The notes under the pieces are model-generated. The model was not told where the DNA came from, did no database searches, and worked only from the letters and a program-made list of their open reading frames with translations. Positions 53,865 through 63,860 of a stretch of DNA of 64,000 nucleotides are shown here, piece after piece. This DNA comes from Pseudomonadota bacterium. Its GTDB lineage: Bacteria > Pseudomonadota > Gammaproteobacteria > Xanthomonadales > Rhodanobacteraceae. Position 1 is the stretch's first letter. Each line of letters starts with the position of its first letter. The stretch covers positions 17,041 through 81,040 of the forward strand of contig JAJYSM010000006.1 of NCBI GenBank assembly GCA_021793575.1, in the 5' to 3' direction. Both the position numbers and the translations under genes were made by a program.

Positions 53865-55919
53865 GTGTCGCATACCACGGAACATATCCGCACCGAAACC
53901 ATCCGCAACATCGCGCTCGCCGGTCACGCCGGCGTGGGCAAGACCACGCTGTTCGAGGCGCTGCTGCTGGCCGGCGGCGCGATTCAGGCGGCCGGTACGG
54001 TCGAACGCGGCAACACCGTGTCGGACACCGACAGCCAGGAAAAGGCGCGCGTGCATTCGATCGACAGCTGCATCGCGCATGTCGACCACGGCGGCTGCCA
54101 CCTCAACCTGATCGACACGGCCGGCTCCGCCGACTTCCGCGGCGCCACGCTGGCCGCGCTGGCCGCGGTGGAAACCGTGGCGGTGGTGGTGAACGCGATC
54201 AACGGCATCGAGCACGGCACCCGCCGCATGATGATGCACGCGAAGCAGCGCGGCCTGGCGCGCATGCTGGTGATCAACAAGATCGACTTCGACGGCTCCG
54301 ACCTGGCCGCGCTGGTCGACGCGCTGCGCGAGGAGTTCGGCAGCGAGTGCCTGCCGGTGAACCTGCCCGCCGGGCGCGGCAAGCGCGTGCTGGACTGCTT
54401 TTTCCACAGCGAGGGCGCCACCGATTTCTCCTCGCTGGCGCAGGCGCACCAGCGCATCCTCGACCAGGTGGTGGAGATCAACGAGGCAACCATGGGCGCC
54501 TACCTCGACAGTGGCGAAGCCGCGCTGACCGCGCAGCAGCTGCACGACGCGTTCGAGCAGTGCCTGCGCGAAGGTCATCTGGTGCCGATCTGCTTCGTCA
54601 GTGCGCGCACCGGCGCGGGCCTGCGCGAACTGCTGGAACTGGCCGCGCGGCTGCTGCCGAATCCGGCCGAGGGCAACCCGCCGCCGTTCGTGCGCGGCGA
54701 TGGCGAGCCGCTGCGGGTCAGCGCCGATCCGGCCAGCCACGTGATCGCCGACGTGTTCAAGATTGTCAACGATCCGTTCGTGGGCAAGCTCGGCGTGTTC
54801 CGCGTGTGGCAGGGCACGATCCGCCGCGACAGCCAGCTGCTGATCGACGACGGCCACAAGCCGTTCAAGGTCAGCCACCTGTTCCGGCTGCAGGGCAAGA
54901 CGCACGTGGCGATCGACGCGGTGACCGCCGGCGACATCGCCGCGGTGGCCAAGGTGGAGGAGATCCACTTCGACGCGGTGCTGCACGACTCGCACGACGA
55001 CGACCGCATCGCGCTGGCGCCGCTGGCGTTTCCCGCGCCGATGGTCGGGCTGGCGCTGGAAATCACCCACAAGGGCAACGAGCAGAAGCTGTCGCAGGCG
55101 CTGGCGCGGCTGGCCGAGGAGGACCCGTGCTTTCGCGTCGAGCACCACAAGGAACTCAACCAGACAGTGGTGCGCGGGCTCTCCGACCTGCACCTGAAAG
55201 TGATGCTGGAGCGCATGCGCGAACGCTACGGCGTCGAGGTCGGCACCCATCCACCGCGCATCGCCTATCGCGAAACCATCGCCGGCCACGCCGAGGGCCA
55301 CTACCGGCACAAGAAGCAGACCGGCGGCGCCGGCCAGTTCGGCGAAGTGTTTCTGCGCGTGGAGCCGCTGCAGCGCGGCGCCGGCTTCGAGTTTGTCGAT
55401 GCGGTGAAGGGCGGCGTGATCCCCGGCCAGTTCCTGCCGGCAATCGAGAAAGGCGTGCGCCAGGCGATGGGGCGCGGCGCCATCGCCGGCTACCCGCTGC
55501 AGGATCTGCGCGTCACCGTCTACGACGGCAAGCACCACGCGGTCGACTCGAAGGAGGTCGCCTTCGTCAGCGCCGGCAGCCGGGCCTTCAGCGACGCCGT
55601 CGGCAAGGCGCAGCCGGTGGTGCTGGAGCCGATCGTCAACCTGGAAGTGGTGATTCCCGAGCACCATGTGGGCGACGTCACCGGCGGCCTCGCCGGCAAG
55701 CGCGCGCGCATCCTGGGTACCGACAGCCAGCGCGGCGGCGAGCTGGTGATCAAGGCGCAGGCGCCGCTGGGCGAGCTGACCGACTACTCCACCGAGCTGA
55801 AGTCGATGACCGGCGGCCGCGGCCGCTACAGCCTCGACCTCAGCCACTACGAGCCGGTGCCGGCGTCGCTGCAGAAGCAGCTGCGCGAGGCGTGGAAGCC
55901 ACGGATGGAGGAAGATTGA
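53865..55919 (+). CDS. Elongation factor G-like translational GTPase (EF-G paralog)
   Basis: GHAGVGKTTLFEALLLAGG, NKIDF; KKQTGGAGQFGEVFLRVEP; EF-G domains IV/V. GTG start. Confidence 0.92.
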   Translation: MSHTTEHIRTETIRNIALAGHAGVGKTTLFEALLLAGGAIQAAGTVERGNTVSDTDSQEKARVHSIDSCIAHVDHGGCHLNLIDTAGSADFRGATLAALAAVETVAVVVNAINGIEHGTRRMMMHAKQRGLARMLVINKIDFDGSDLAALVDALREEFGSECLPVNLPAGRGKRVLDCFFHSEGATDFSSLAQAHQRILDQVVEINEATMGAYLDSGEAALTAQQLHDAFEQCLREGHLVPICFVSARTGAGLRELLELAARLLPNPAEGNPPPFVRGDGEPLRVSADPASHVIADVFKIVNDPFVGKLGVFRVWQGTIRRDSQLLIDDGHKPFKVSHLFRLQGKTHVAIDAVTAGDIAAVAKVEEIHFDAVLHDSHDDDRIALAPLAFPAPMVGLALEITHKGNEQKLSQALARLAEEDPCFRVEHHKELNQTVVRGLSDLHLKVMLERMRERYGVEVGTHPPRIAYRETIAGHAEGHYRHKKQTGGAGQFGEVFLRVEPLQRGAGFEFVDAVKGGVIPGQFLPAIEKGVRQAMGRGAIAGYPLQDLRVTVYDGKHHAVDSKEVAFVSAGSRAFSDAVGKAQPVVLEPIVNLEVVIPEHHVGDVTGGLAGKRARILGTDSQRGGELVIKAQAPLGELTDYSTELKSMTGGRGRYSLDLSHYEPVPASLQKQLREAWKPRMEED

Positions 55920-55984
55920 GCCAGCCGCCGCCGGCACCCCCGGCGCATGCCGGGCACCTCATCAACCCGCCAGGAAACCTCACC

Positions 55985-56533
55985 ATGCATCTGCCCCGCC
56001 TGCTGGCCGTCGCCGGCATCCTGCTGCTCGCCGCCTGCAACTCCGATGCCGGCACTCGCGCCAGCGCGCCCGCCGGCGCGGTCACGGTGGTGGCGATGCA
56101 GCGCACCACCTGTTTCGGCCCCTGCCCCGCCTACCGCGTCACGCTGGCGGACGACGGCAAGATCACCTTTACCGGCATCGCGTTCGTGCAGACCAAAGGC
56201 ACGGTCAGCGCCCAGGCCACGCCGGCGCAGGTTGCCGCGATACGCCGCGCGATCGACGCCGCCGACCTGCGCAGCCTGCGCGATCACTACACCTCGCGCA
56301 GCGACGGCTGCGCGCCGATGATGACCGACATGAAAAGCGTGCTGATCACCATCGGCGCCGATGCCGCCGGGGGCAGCAAGACGGTGGACTACTCCTACGG
56401 CTGCCGGGGCGCGCTGGCCGATCAGGTGCGTCCGCGTATCGAGCAGCTGGCCGGCACCATCGACCAGCAGCTGGATACCGCGCGCTGGATCGGCAAACCC
56501 GCTCCGTTCAGGGTGCGCAAACCCACCCACTGA
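55985..56533 (+). CDS. Lipoprotein with a DUF6438-like domain
   Basis: Lipobox LLAAC; RTTCFGPCPAYRVTLADDGKITFTG. Confidence 0.75.
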   Translation: MHLPRLLAVAGILLLAACNSDAGTRASAPAGAVTVVAMQRTTCFGPCPAYRVTLADDGKITFTGIAFVQTKGTVSAQATPAQVAAIRRAIDAADLRSLRDHYTSRSDGCAPMMTDMKSVLITIGADAAGGSKTVDYSYGCRGALADQVRPRIEQLAGTIDQQLDTARWIGKPAPFRVRKPTH

Positions 56534-56626
56534 AAGGTTGACGACGGCGCGACCGCCTGATCCGCTGCCGCATTGCCGCTTCCCCGCTTGAACGGTCGCC
56601 CGCCCATGGGCGCAGGAGATACCGCC

Positions 56627-57136
56627 ATGAGCCGTGCCTTCGTCAAGGAACCGGACGGCGACAGCCCCGAGCCGCTGGCCGAGCTGCCGCTGAGCGATCA
56701 TCCGAACTACGTCACGCCGCGCGGCCTGGCGCAACTGCGCGCGCGATGGCAGGCGACGAGTGCGCGGCGAGACGCATTGAAGGCATCGGCCGACTCGATC
56801 GGCCGGCAGGACGAACTGGCGCTGCTGGAGCGCGAACTGCGCTGGCTGAACGCGCGGGTGCACAGCGCGATCGAAGTGGACCTGCTGGCGCAGCCGCAGG
56901 ACCGGGTCACGTTCGGCGCCAGCGTGACCGTGGCCAGCGCCGAAGGTGAGCAGCGCTACCGCATCGTCGGCGAGAACGAGGCCGCCGCCGAACAGCAGCG
57001 GGTGAGCTACCTGTCGCCGCTGGCGCGGGCGCTGCTGGGCGCGCACGTGGGCGACGAGGTGATCTGGCAGCGGCCGGCGGGCGATCTGGCGATCGAGGTC
57101 ATCGCCATCGACTATGCCGACGAAACTGGCGACTGA
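56627..57136 (+). CDS. GreA/GreB-like family protein
   Basis: NYVTPRGLAQLRARW; C-terminal VASAEGEQRYRIVGENEA...SYLSPLARALLGAHVGDEV. Confidence 0.8.
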   Translation: MSRAFVKEPDGDSPEPLAELPLSDHPNYVTPRGLAQLRARWQATSARRDALKASADSIGRQDELALLERELRWLNARVHSAIEVDLLAQPQDRVTFGASVTVASAEGEQRYRIVGENEAAAEQQRVSYLSPLARALLGAHVGDEVIWQRPAGDLAIEVIAIDYADETGD

Positions 57137-57144
57137 CCCTTTCC

Positions 57145-57265
57145 CGCTGGCAGAAGACCATCGCGCTTGTGGATCCGGCCCGTGGTGCGTTATCTCCACC
57201 GTTCGCCGAGAGCACAGCGGTGCGTTAGCTCCCCCCATTCGCCCTGAGCGCAGCAAAGTCGCAGG
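57145..57265 (-). repeat. Degenerate inverted copies of the dispersed repeat
   Basis: TGGATCCGGCCCGTGGTGCGTTATCTCCACCGTTCG is close to the reverse complement of sequence at 53717-53755; a second CATTCGCCCTGAGCGCAGC fragment follows. Confidence 0.6.
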
Positions 57266-57292
57266 GCAGATGTCCACCCGTGCAGGGCGTAT

Positions 57293-57781
57293 CTACAAGC
57301 GCCCGGATTTCGGTTTGGATTTGGGCTTGAGCAAAGTGCCGGTGCAGCGCGGCGAGCCGCACAGGCAGCGCCACAGTTTTTTCAGGCGCGCGGTGTGCGG
57401 CACCTCCAGCACGATGCCGTAGTCGTAGGTCAGCTCTTCGCCCGGCTTGATCGCGCGGATCGTCTCGATCACCACCTTGTCGCGCCGCGGGTCGCCGCTG
57501 GCGCTCTCCTCGACCAGCGCGCGGCAGTTCGGCGCGCAGCTGTGGTTGATCCAGCGCGCGCTGTTGCCGCCCTGGTTGGCGTCGATGATGTAACTGTCGT
57601 TGAGCGTGAAGAGGAACGTGTGGCCGGTCTCGCCGCCGTCGCCGTACCGCTCGTCGGCCTCGGCGTGGGTCAGCAGCCGGCCCTTGTACTGGATGATCTC
57701 CTCGCCCCTGGCGATGGCGCTGGCAGCGAATACGCCGTTGCCGTGGATCGGCGAGCGGCGGGCAATGAGGCGACGGGTCAT
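57293..57781 (-). CDS. SET domain-containing protein-lysine methyltransferase family protein
   Basis: SPIHGNGVFAASAIARGEEIIQYKG; WINHSCAPNCRAL; PGEELTYDYG; CLCGSPRCTGTL. Confidence 0.92.
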   Translation of the reverse strand: MTRRLIARRSPIHGNGVFAASAIARGEEIIQYKGRLLTHAEADERYGDGGETGHTFLFTLNDSYIIDANQGGNSARWINHSCAPNCRALVEESASGDPRRDKVVIETIRAIKPGEELTYDYGIVLEVPHTARLKKLWRCLCGSPRCTGTLLKPKSKPKSGRL

Positions 57782-57896
57782 GGATAGTCTGCGGCGTGGG
57801 ATGACCCGCGATGATGCCCGCTGCACCGCGCGATGGGAACACTTCCGCAGTCCGTTTGACCCCTCCCTGTTCCCCGTTCCCCACCCCTGCTAAGAT

Positions 57897-57912
57897 TCAA
57901 ACAATCGTTTGA
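57897..57912. promoter_or_regulatory. PsrA-like TetR-family operator palindrome
   Basis: TCAAACAATCGTTTGA fits the PsrA pattern (G/C)AAAC-N2-4-GTTT(G/C); upstream of a lipoprotein and acyl-CoA dehydrogenase gene pair. Confidence 0.55.
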
Positions 57913-57913
57913 G

Positions 57914-58405
57914 ATGACCGCCATGAAACGACTGCTGCGAGCTTTTCTGCTGACCGGGCTGACCGCCGGTCTGCTGGCCTGCGGGCCGCCGAAGAAGAGC
58001 GTGTTTCCGCCCACGCTGACGATCCAGCAGCTGGTGGCGCGGCCCGATGGCCAATGGCAGCTGACCGTGCGCATCCAGAACAACAGCTACGGCGAGATGG
58101 ATTTCAAGTCGCTGGACGGCGAGCTGCAGCTGGCCGCATTGATTCCGATCCGCCTGCATGCGCGCTTCGAGCGCGACATTCCGGCGCTGACCGGCGATGT
58201 GATCCAGCTCGACGTGCTGCCCACCACCGCGATGACGCAGGCGTTGCAGGCGATCGCCGGCAAGGGTAGCGCCGGATCGGTCGGCTACCGCCTCAGCGGC
58301 AGCACCAGCGCGCGGCCGGAGCAGGAAAAACAGCCGCGCAGTTTCGACTTCAGCGGCAACGACTGGCTCTCGCCGGTGCCCGGCCTTGCCAACACCTACC
58401 GCTGA
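57914..58405 (+). CDS. Hypothetical lipoprotein (LEA-2-like)
   Basis: Signal plus lipobox GLLAC; LTIQQLVARPDGQWQLTVRIQNNSYGEMDF. Start may be 57923. Confidence 0.7.
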   Translation: MTAMKRLLRAFLLTGLTAGLLACGPPKKSVFPPTLTIQQLVARPDGQWQLTVRIQNNSYGEMDFKSLDGELQLAALIPIRLHARFERDIPALTGDVIQLDVLPTTAMTQALQAIAGKGSAGSVGYRLSGSTSARPEQEKQPRSFDFSGNDWLSPVPGLANTYR

Positions 58406-58444
58406 CACCCACCCCCAGCACGCATTCAACCGAAGGAAACCGCG

Positions 58445-60235
58445 ATGACCATCTACAAGGCCCCTCTGGACGACCAGCGCTTTGCCCTGTTCGACGTACT
58501 CGGCGCCGAGGCCGTACTTACCGGCCTGAAGGGCGGTGAGGGGCATACCCGTGATCTGCTCGATGCCGTGCTGGAAGAGGCCGGCAAGCTGGCCGAGCAA
58601 GTGCTGGCCCCCACCAACTGGCCCGGCGACGTGGAAGGCTGCCGCTACGACAAGGCCACCCGTACGGTGACCACGCCGAAGGGCTTCAAGGAGGCATTCG
58701 ACCAGTTCGCCGGCGGCGGCTGGGCCGGCCTGACGATGTCCGAGGCCTATGGCGGCCAGGCGCTGCCGGCGGTGCTTGGCACCGCCACCACCGAAATGTT
58801 CCAGAGCGGCAACCTGGCATGGAGCCTGTATCCGCTGCTGTCCGAGGGTGCCTGCCACGCGATGGAGATGCACGGCGAGGAGTGGCAGCGCGAGCGCTTC
58901 ATGAAGCCGATCGTCGAGGGTCGCTGGACCGGCACCATGTGCCTTACCGAGCCGCAGGCCGGCTCCGACCTGGGCCTGCTGAAAACCCGTGCCGAACCCG
59001 CCGGCAAGGGCCTGCACGACGCCGACACCTACACGATCAGCGGCACCAAGATCTTCATCAGCGCCGGCGAGCACGACCTCACCGAGAACATTGTGCATCT
59101 GGTGCTGGCCCGTCTGCCCGGCGCCCCGGCCGGCAGCCGCGGCATCTCGCTGTTCATCGTGCCCAAGTTCAAGCTCAACGCGGACGGCTCGCTGGGCGAG
59201 CGCAACGGCGCCGCGGCCGGCGCGATCGAGCACAAGATGGGGATCAAGGGCTCGGCCACCTGCGTGATGAACTTCGACGGTGCCGAGGGCTACCTGATCG
59301 GCCCCCCGCACAAGGGTCTGGCAGCGATGTTCACCATGATGAATGCCGCGCGCCTCGCGGTGGGCGTGCAGGGCCTGGCGCTGGCCGAGCGCGCACTGCA
59401 GAACAGCCTCAACTACGCGCGCGAACGGCTGCAGTCGCGCGCGCTGTCCGGGACGAAGTTCCCCGACAAGCCGGCCGACAACCTGCTGGTGCAGCCGGAC
59501 GTGCGGCGCATGCTGCTGACCCAGCGCGCCTTCGTCGAGGGCTCGCGTCTGCTGGTGCTGTACAACGCGTTGCAGACCGACATCGAGGCGCGCGCCACCG
59601 ATCCGGCAGCCCGTCAGAAGGCCGGTGAGCTGGCGGCGTTCCTGATCCCGATCTCCAAGGGCGTGGTCACCGAGTTGGCGATCGAGTGCACCAAGGAGGC
59701 GCTGCAGATCTACGGCGGCCACGGCTACATCGGCGAGAACGGCATGGAGCAGTTTGCCCGCGACGCCCGTATCACCACGCTGTACGAAGGCACCACCGGG
59801 ATCCAGGCGGCCGATCTGCTGGGACGCAAGATCCTCCAGCTGCAAGGGGTGGGCTTCAAGCACTTTCTGGAGGAGATCAGCGCGTTCTGCCAGCAGCACA
59901 GCGCAGACACGGCGCTGCGTTCGCTGATCGGACCGCTGGCGGTGTACGCGAAGCAGTGGGGCGACATGACCATCAAGCTGGCCCAGGGCGTGCAGGCCAA
60001 CCCGGAGGAGCTCGGCGCCGCCGCCACCGACTACCTGTACTACTCCGGCTACGTCACGCTGGCCTATCTGTGGGTCCGCAGCGTGGTCGCCGCCGAGGCC
60101 GGCGTGCAGTCCGCCGCGTTCAAGCAGGCCAAGCGCGATACCGCCAGCTTCTACTTTGCGCGCATCCTGCCGCGCTGCCTGATGCACCAGGCCGCGATCG
60201 AGGCGGGCGTCGGCAGCCTGCCCGAGATTGTCTGA
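58445..60235 (+). CDS. Acyl-CoA dehydrogenase (FadE-like, long form)
   Basis: [61 protein letters not shown]. Confidence 0.95.
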   Translation: MTIYKAPLDDQRFALFDVLGAEAVLTGLKGGEGHTRDLLDAVLEEAGKLAEQVLAPTNWPGDVEGCRYDKATRTVTTPKGFKEAFDQFAGGGWAGLTMSEAYGGQALPAVLGTATTEMFQSGNLAWSLYPLLSEGACHAMEMHGEEWQRERFMKPIVEGRWTGTMCLTEPQAGSDLGLLKTRAEPAGKGLHDADTYTISGTKIFISAGEHDLTENIVHLVLARLPGAPAGSRGISLFIVPKFKLNADGSLGERNGAAAGAIEHKMGIKGSATCVMNFDGAEGYLIGPPHKGLAAMFTMMNAARLAVGVQGLALAERALQNSLNYARERLQSRALSGTKFPDKPADNLLVQPDVRRMLLTQRAFVEGSRLLVLYNALQTDIEARATDPAARQKAGELAAFLIPISKGVVTELAIECTKEALQIYGGHGYIGENGMEQFARDARITTLYEGTTGIQAADLLGRKILQLQGVGFKHFLEEISAFCQQHSADTALRSLIGPLAVYAKQWGDMTIKLAQGVQANPEELGAAATDYLYYSGYVTLAYLWVRSVVAAEAGVQSAAFKQAKRDTASFYFARILPRCLMHQAAIEAGVGSLPEIV

Positions 60236-60260
60236 TCACGGCTGGCGTGGATTGATGCAG

Positions 60261-60287
60261 AAAGCCCGGGAAACCGGGCTTTCGTTT
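60261..60287 (+). terminator. Rho-independent terminator after the acyl-CoA dehydrogenase gene
   Basis: AAAGCCCGG-gaaa-CCGGGCTTTcgtttg. Confidence 0.75.
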
Positions 60288-60415
60288 GTGCGCCTTCGCG
60301 ACGCCTGGCGCTCAGCCGGATGCCGCCGACCTGATCGGACGCGGAATGGCAGCGAAGTGTCGCATTGGGTCCATTCCGGCTCCGCCACGGCAGGCTGGCT
60401 GACCCTGCAGGTAGC

Positions 60416-60649
60416 TCAGTGCGACCACTCGCTGGTGATCACGTTGCCGCTCATCCGCAGATACTGCTGGATCAGGGCTTCGTGGATGTCCGCCGCCGCC
60501 ATCAGTTCCTGCGCTATGGCCTCCTGCGCTTCGGCCACCGCGGTGGGCAGCGCTGCTGGGGCGGGGGCTTTCACCGCCCGCGGCGCCGGCATGCAGGCCT
60601 CGATGAGTTCGGCTTCGATGTAGGAGATGTCGTAGGCATGATCGTTCAT
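60416..60649 (-). CDS. Small hypothetical protein
   Basis: 77 aa Ala-rich ORF MNDHAYDISYIEAELIEACMPAPRAV; weak support. Confidence 0.4.
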   Translation of the reverse strand: MNDHAYDISYIEAELIEACMPAPRAVKAPAPAALPTAVAEAQEAIAQELMAAADIHEALIQQYLRMSGNVITSEWSH

Positions 60650-60737
60650 GCCAACGTCAATGCAACAGGCTTGCCAACGGCCATCGGTTTCGGTGCTGGC
60701 GGCTTGTCAGCTGCGTTTGCGGCCGCCGAAGCGGCGT

Positions 60738-61082
60738 TCAGCCGGCCGCTTCGACCTGCACCGCGGTGCCGTAGGCGAGCACTTCGGTGACGCCCTCGGC
60801 CACATCGTTGGCGTCATAGCGCATCGCCAGCACCGCGTTGGCGCCCATCGCGGCCGCATGCTGCAGCATCAGCTCGAACGCTTCCTCGCGCGCCTTCTCG
60901 CACAGCTCGGTGTAGATCGTGATGTTGCCGCCGACCAGCGTCTGCAGCGCCGCGCCGAGGTTGCCGATCACGCTGCGCGAACGCACCGTGATGCCGCGCA
61001 CGATGCCCAGCGGGCGCACCACGCGATGGCCGAAAATCTCGTTGCCGGTGCTGACCATGGCGGGCGGGATGGTATTGGGCAT
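60738..61082 (-). CDS. YbjQ/UPF0145 family protein
   Basis: [62 protein letters not shown]. Confidence 0.92.
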   Translation of the reverse strand: MPNTIPPAMVSTGNEIFGHRVVRPLGIVRGITVRSRSVIGNLGAALQTLVGGNITIYTELCEKAREEAFELMLQHAAAMGANAVLAMRYDANDVAEGVTEVLAYGTAVQVEAAG

Positions 61083-61192
61083 GAGCTTGCTCCGTGACGT
61101 TGGGGGGGATGGGCACAGGCGCTGGCCGGGGTGGCTACCAGCGTTTGCCCGAAGCGTAGCGAAGCGCCGTCGCGAGGCAAGCGCCCGCGCTT

Positions 61193-62050
61193 CTACGAGC
61201 CGTCGCGCAGCAGCGCGGCATAGCCATCGCGCGCGTCTGGCCAGCGCAGGGCGAAGCCGCTGGCGCGCAGCCGCGCGTTGCTCAGCCGCTTGCTGCCGAT
61301 GCCCGGCGGCGGCGGGCCGTCCGGCGGCGGCTCGGCGCCGATCAGCTGCGCCAGCGCGTCGTACAGCTGGTCCAGCGGCAGCGGCGTGCTGTCCACGCCC
61401 AGGTAGCACGGCAGCGGATCGGCCAGCGCCAGCAGGTGCGCGATCGCGGCGGCGGCATCGTCGGCATGCATGCGGTTGGCCCAGTGCCGCTGCGTGCGCG
61501 GCACCCGCAGCTGGCCCGCGCGCAGCCGCTCGAACAGCTGCGACCGCCCCGGCCCGTACAGCCCGGCCAGCCGCAGCGCGATCGCCGGCACCGGCTGCGC
61601 CGCCAGCAGCTGCTCGGCTTGCAGCAGCAGCCTGCCGTTGAACGCGAGCGGCGCCGCGGGCGTGTCCTCGTCCACCCAAGCGCCGTCGTGCTCGCCGTAG
61701 ACCGCGCTGGAGGACACCAGCAGCACGCGCTGCAGCGAGGCGCTGCCTGCCGCCTCGAGCACGTGGCGCAGCCCGTCGACAAAGGTGGCGCGATAGGCCG
61801 CCTCGTCGCGCCGATCCGGCGTGGGCAGATAGACCAGCTGGGTGAGGCCGGCGGGCAGTGCGCGCAGGCTGTCCGCATCGGTCAGATCCGCGCGCAGCCA
61901 GTGGCTGCCGCTGGCGTCGGCGGTGGGCGGCTGACGGCGCAGCGCCCACACTGCGTCGCCGCGCGCACGCAGGCGTTGCGCCACGCGCAGGCCCAGGTCG
62001 CCGCAGCCGGCCAGCAACACGCGTTGGTGCGTCACGGCAGTCCTCCTCAC
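61193..62050 (-). CDS. NAD-dependent epimerase/dehydratase (extended SDR) family protein
   Basis: [44 protein letters not shown]. Confidence 0.88.
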   Translation of the reverse strand: MRRTAVTHQRVLLAGCGDLGLRVAQRLRARGDAVWALRRQPPTADASGSHWLRADLTDADSLRALPAGLTQLVYLPTPDRRDEAAYRATFVDGLRHVLEAAGSASLQRVLLVSSSAVYGEHDGAWVDEDTPAAPLAFNGRLLLQAEQLLAAQPVPAIALRLAGLYGPGRSQLFERLRAGQLRVPRTQRHWANRMHADDAAAAIAHLLALADPLPCYLGVDSTPLPLDQLYDALAQLIGAEPPPDGPPPPGIGSKRLSNARLRASGFALRWPDARDGYAALLRDGS

Positions 62051-62082
62051 GGCGGGCGAACCCGCCCTGTTAGCATTTGCGC

Positions 62083-62640
62083 ATGAATCCGTCGTGCAAC
62101 CTTTTCCTCATCGGCCCGACCGGCGCCGGCAAGACCTCGCTCGGGCGTCGGCTGGCCGCGCATTATGGCCTGCCGTTCGTCGATCTCGACCAGGAAATCG
62201 AGCGCCAATGCGGCGTGGATGTGAGCACGGTGTTCGAGATCGAGGGCGAGGCCGGCTTCCGCCAGCGCGAGAGCACGACGCTGGATGCCTGCAGCCAGCG
62301 CGCCGGCGTGCTGCTGGCCACCGGCGCGGGCGCCGTGCTCGACCCGCACAACCGCCGGCAGCTGGCCGAACGCGGCTACGTGGTGTGGCTGCAGACCAGC
62401 GTCGAGCAGCAGCTGGAACGGCTCGAACGCGATCACCGCCGGCCGCTGCTGGCCGTATCTGATCGGCGCGAACGACTGCAGACGATGGCGCAGATCCGCG
62501 AGCCGTTGTACCGCGCGCTGGCCGACCTGGCGGTGCCGGGCGAGCAGGCCAGCGTGCTGGCCGCCGGCGAACGCTGCATCGCATTGATCGATCATCATTG
62601 GCAGCGCACACCGCTCGCCGCATCCCAGCAGAGCGCATGA
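62083..62640 (+). CDS. aroK: Shikimate kinase
   Basis: [36 protein letters not shown]; directly upstream of aroB. Confidence 0.93.
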   Translation: MNPSCNLFLIGPTGAGKTSLGRRLAAHYGLPFVDLDQEIERQCGVDVSTVFEIEGEAGFRQRESTTLDACSQRAGVLLATGAGAVLDPHNRRQLAERGYVVWLQTSVEQQLERLERDHRRPLLAVSDRRERLQTMAQIREPLYRALADLAVPGEQASVLAAGERCIALIDHHWQRTPLAASQQSA

Positions 62641-63728
62641 ACCAGCCCGCCATCCACAGCCTCACCGTCGCCCTCGGCCCGCGCAGCTATCCGGTATGGA
62701 TCGGCGCCGGCCTGCTCGCCGATCACGCCCGCTGGCGCGCTGCGCTGCGCGGCCGGCACGCGCTGGTGATCAGCAACACCACGGTGGCGCCGCTGTATCT
62801 GCCGCGGATCGAGGCCGGGCTGCACGGTCTGCGCTGGTCGCCGTTCCTGCTCGACGACGGCGAGGCGCACAAGACCTTCGCCAATGTCGGCCGCGCGCTC
62901 GCAGCACTCGCCGAACTGGGCGCCACCCGCGACGCCTGCGTGATCGCGCTGGGCGGCGGCGTGGTCGGCGACCTGGCCGGCTTCAGTGCGGCGTGCTGGA
63001 TGCGCGGCATCGACTTCATCCAGATGCCGACCACGCTGCTGGCGATGGTCGACTCCGCGGTCGGCGGCAAGACCGGCGTCAACCTGCCCGCGGGCAAGAA
63101 CCTGGCCGGCGCCTTCCACCAGCCGCGCGCCGTGGTGGCCGACCTCGACACGCTGACCACCCTGCCCGAACGCGAATACCGCGCCGGCCTGGCCGAGGTG
63201 GTGAAGGGCGCGGCGATCGGCGACGCGGCGTTTTTCGCATGGCTGGAACAGCATGCCGACGCGCTGGCCGCGCGCGATCCCGCCGCCGTGATGGAGGCGA
63301 TCGCGCGCAAGCTTCAGTACAAGGCCGGCGTGGTCGCGCGCGATGAAACCGAACAGGGCGAGCGCGCCCTGCTCAACCTCGGCCACACCTTCGGCCACGC
63401 GATCGAGACGACGGGAAACTACACCGCCGTGCTGCACGGCGAAGGCGTGGCGATCGGCATGCGGCTGGCCGCGCAGTTGTCCGAGCGCCTCGGCCTGAGC
63501 CAGCCCGCCGACGGCGCGCGGCTGCAGCGCCTGCTCGAACAGCTCGGCCTGCCCAGCGCGATCCCGCCCGGCATGGACGCGCAGCAGCTGCTGGGATTGA
63601 TGCGGCTGGACAAGAAGAACAGCGCCGGCCAGCTGCGGCTGATCCTGTGGCGCGGCATCGGCCGCGCCGAGATCGTCGCCGGCGTGGCCGAGGCCGACGT
63701 GCTTGCCGTGCTGCGCGCCACCGTGTAG
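62637..63728 (+). CDS. aroB: 3-dehydroquinate synthase
   Basis: [53 protein letters not shown]. Confidence 0.98.
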   Translation: MNQPAIHSLTVALGPRSYPVWIGAGLLADHARWRAALRGRHALVISNTTVAPLYLPRIEAGLHGLRWSPFLLDDGEAHKTFANVGRALAALAELGATRDACVIALGGGVVGDLAGFSAACWMRGIDFIQMPTTLLAMVDSAVGGKTGVNLPAGKNLAGAFHQPRAVVADLDTLTTLPEREYRAGLAEVVKGAAIGDAAFFAWLEQHADALAARDPAAVMEAIARKLQYKAGVVARDETEQGERALLNLGHTFGHAIETTGNYTAVLHGEGVAIGMRLAAQLSERLGLSQPADGARLQRLLEQLGLPSAIPPGMDAQQLLGLMRLDKKNSAGQLRLILWRGIGRAEIVAGVAEADVLAVLRATV

Positions 63729-63750
63729 GCGCAGCCTGGGCGCGAATGCT

Positions 63751-63860
63751 TTTTGTGGGAGCGACTTCAGTCGCGATGCTCTTGTTCTGATGCTGCATCA
63801 AAGCAAAGGCATCTGCTGCATCAAAGCAAAGGCATCGCGACTGAAGTCGCTCCCACAAAA
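63751..63860. repeat. REP/REPIN-like long inverted repeat, copy 2, with internal 23-bp tandem duplication
   Basis: TTTTGTGGGAGCGACTTCAGTCGCGATGC (63751-63779) and its exact reverse complement (63832-63860); internal TGCTGCATCAAAGCAAAGGCATC occurs twice. Confidence 0.92.

Noticed and set aside
57890-60187. 765-aa minus-strand ORF
   Set aside because: Exactly antisense to the lipoprotein and acyl-CoA dehydrogenase genes, with shadow-frame composition.
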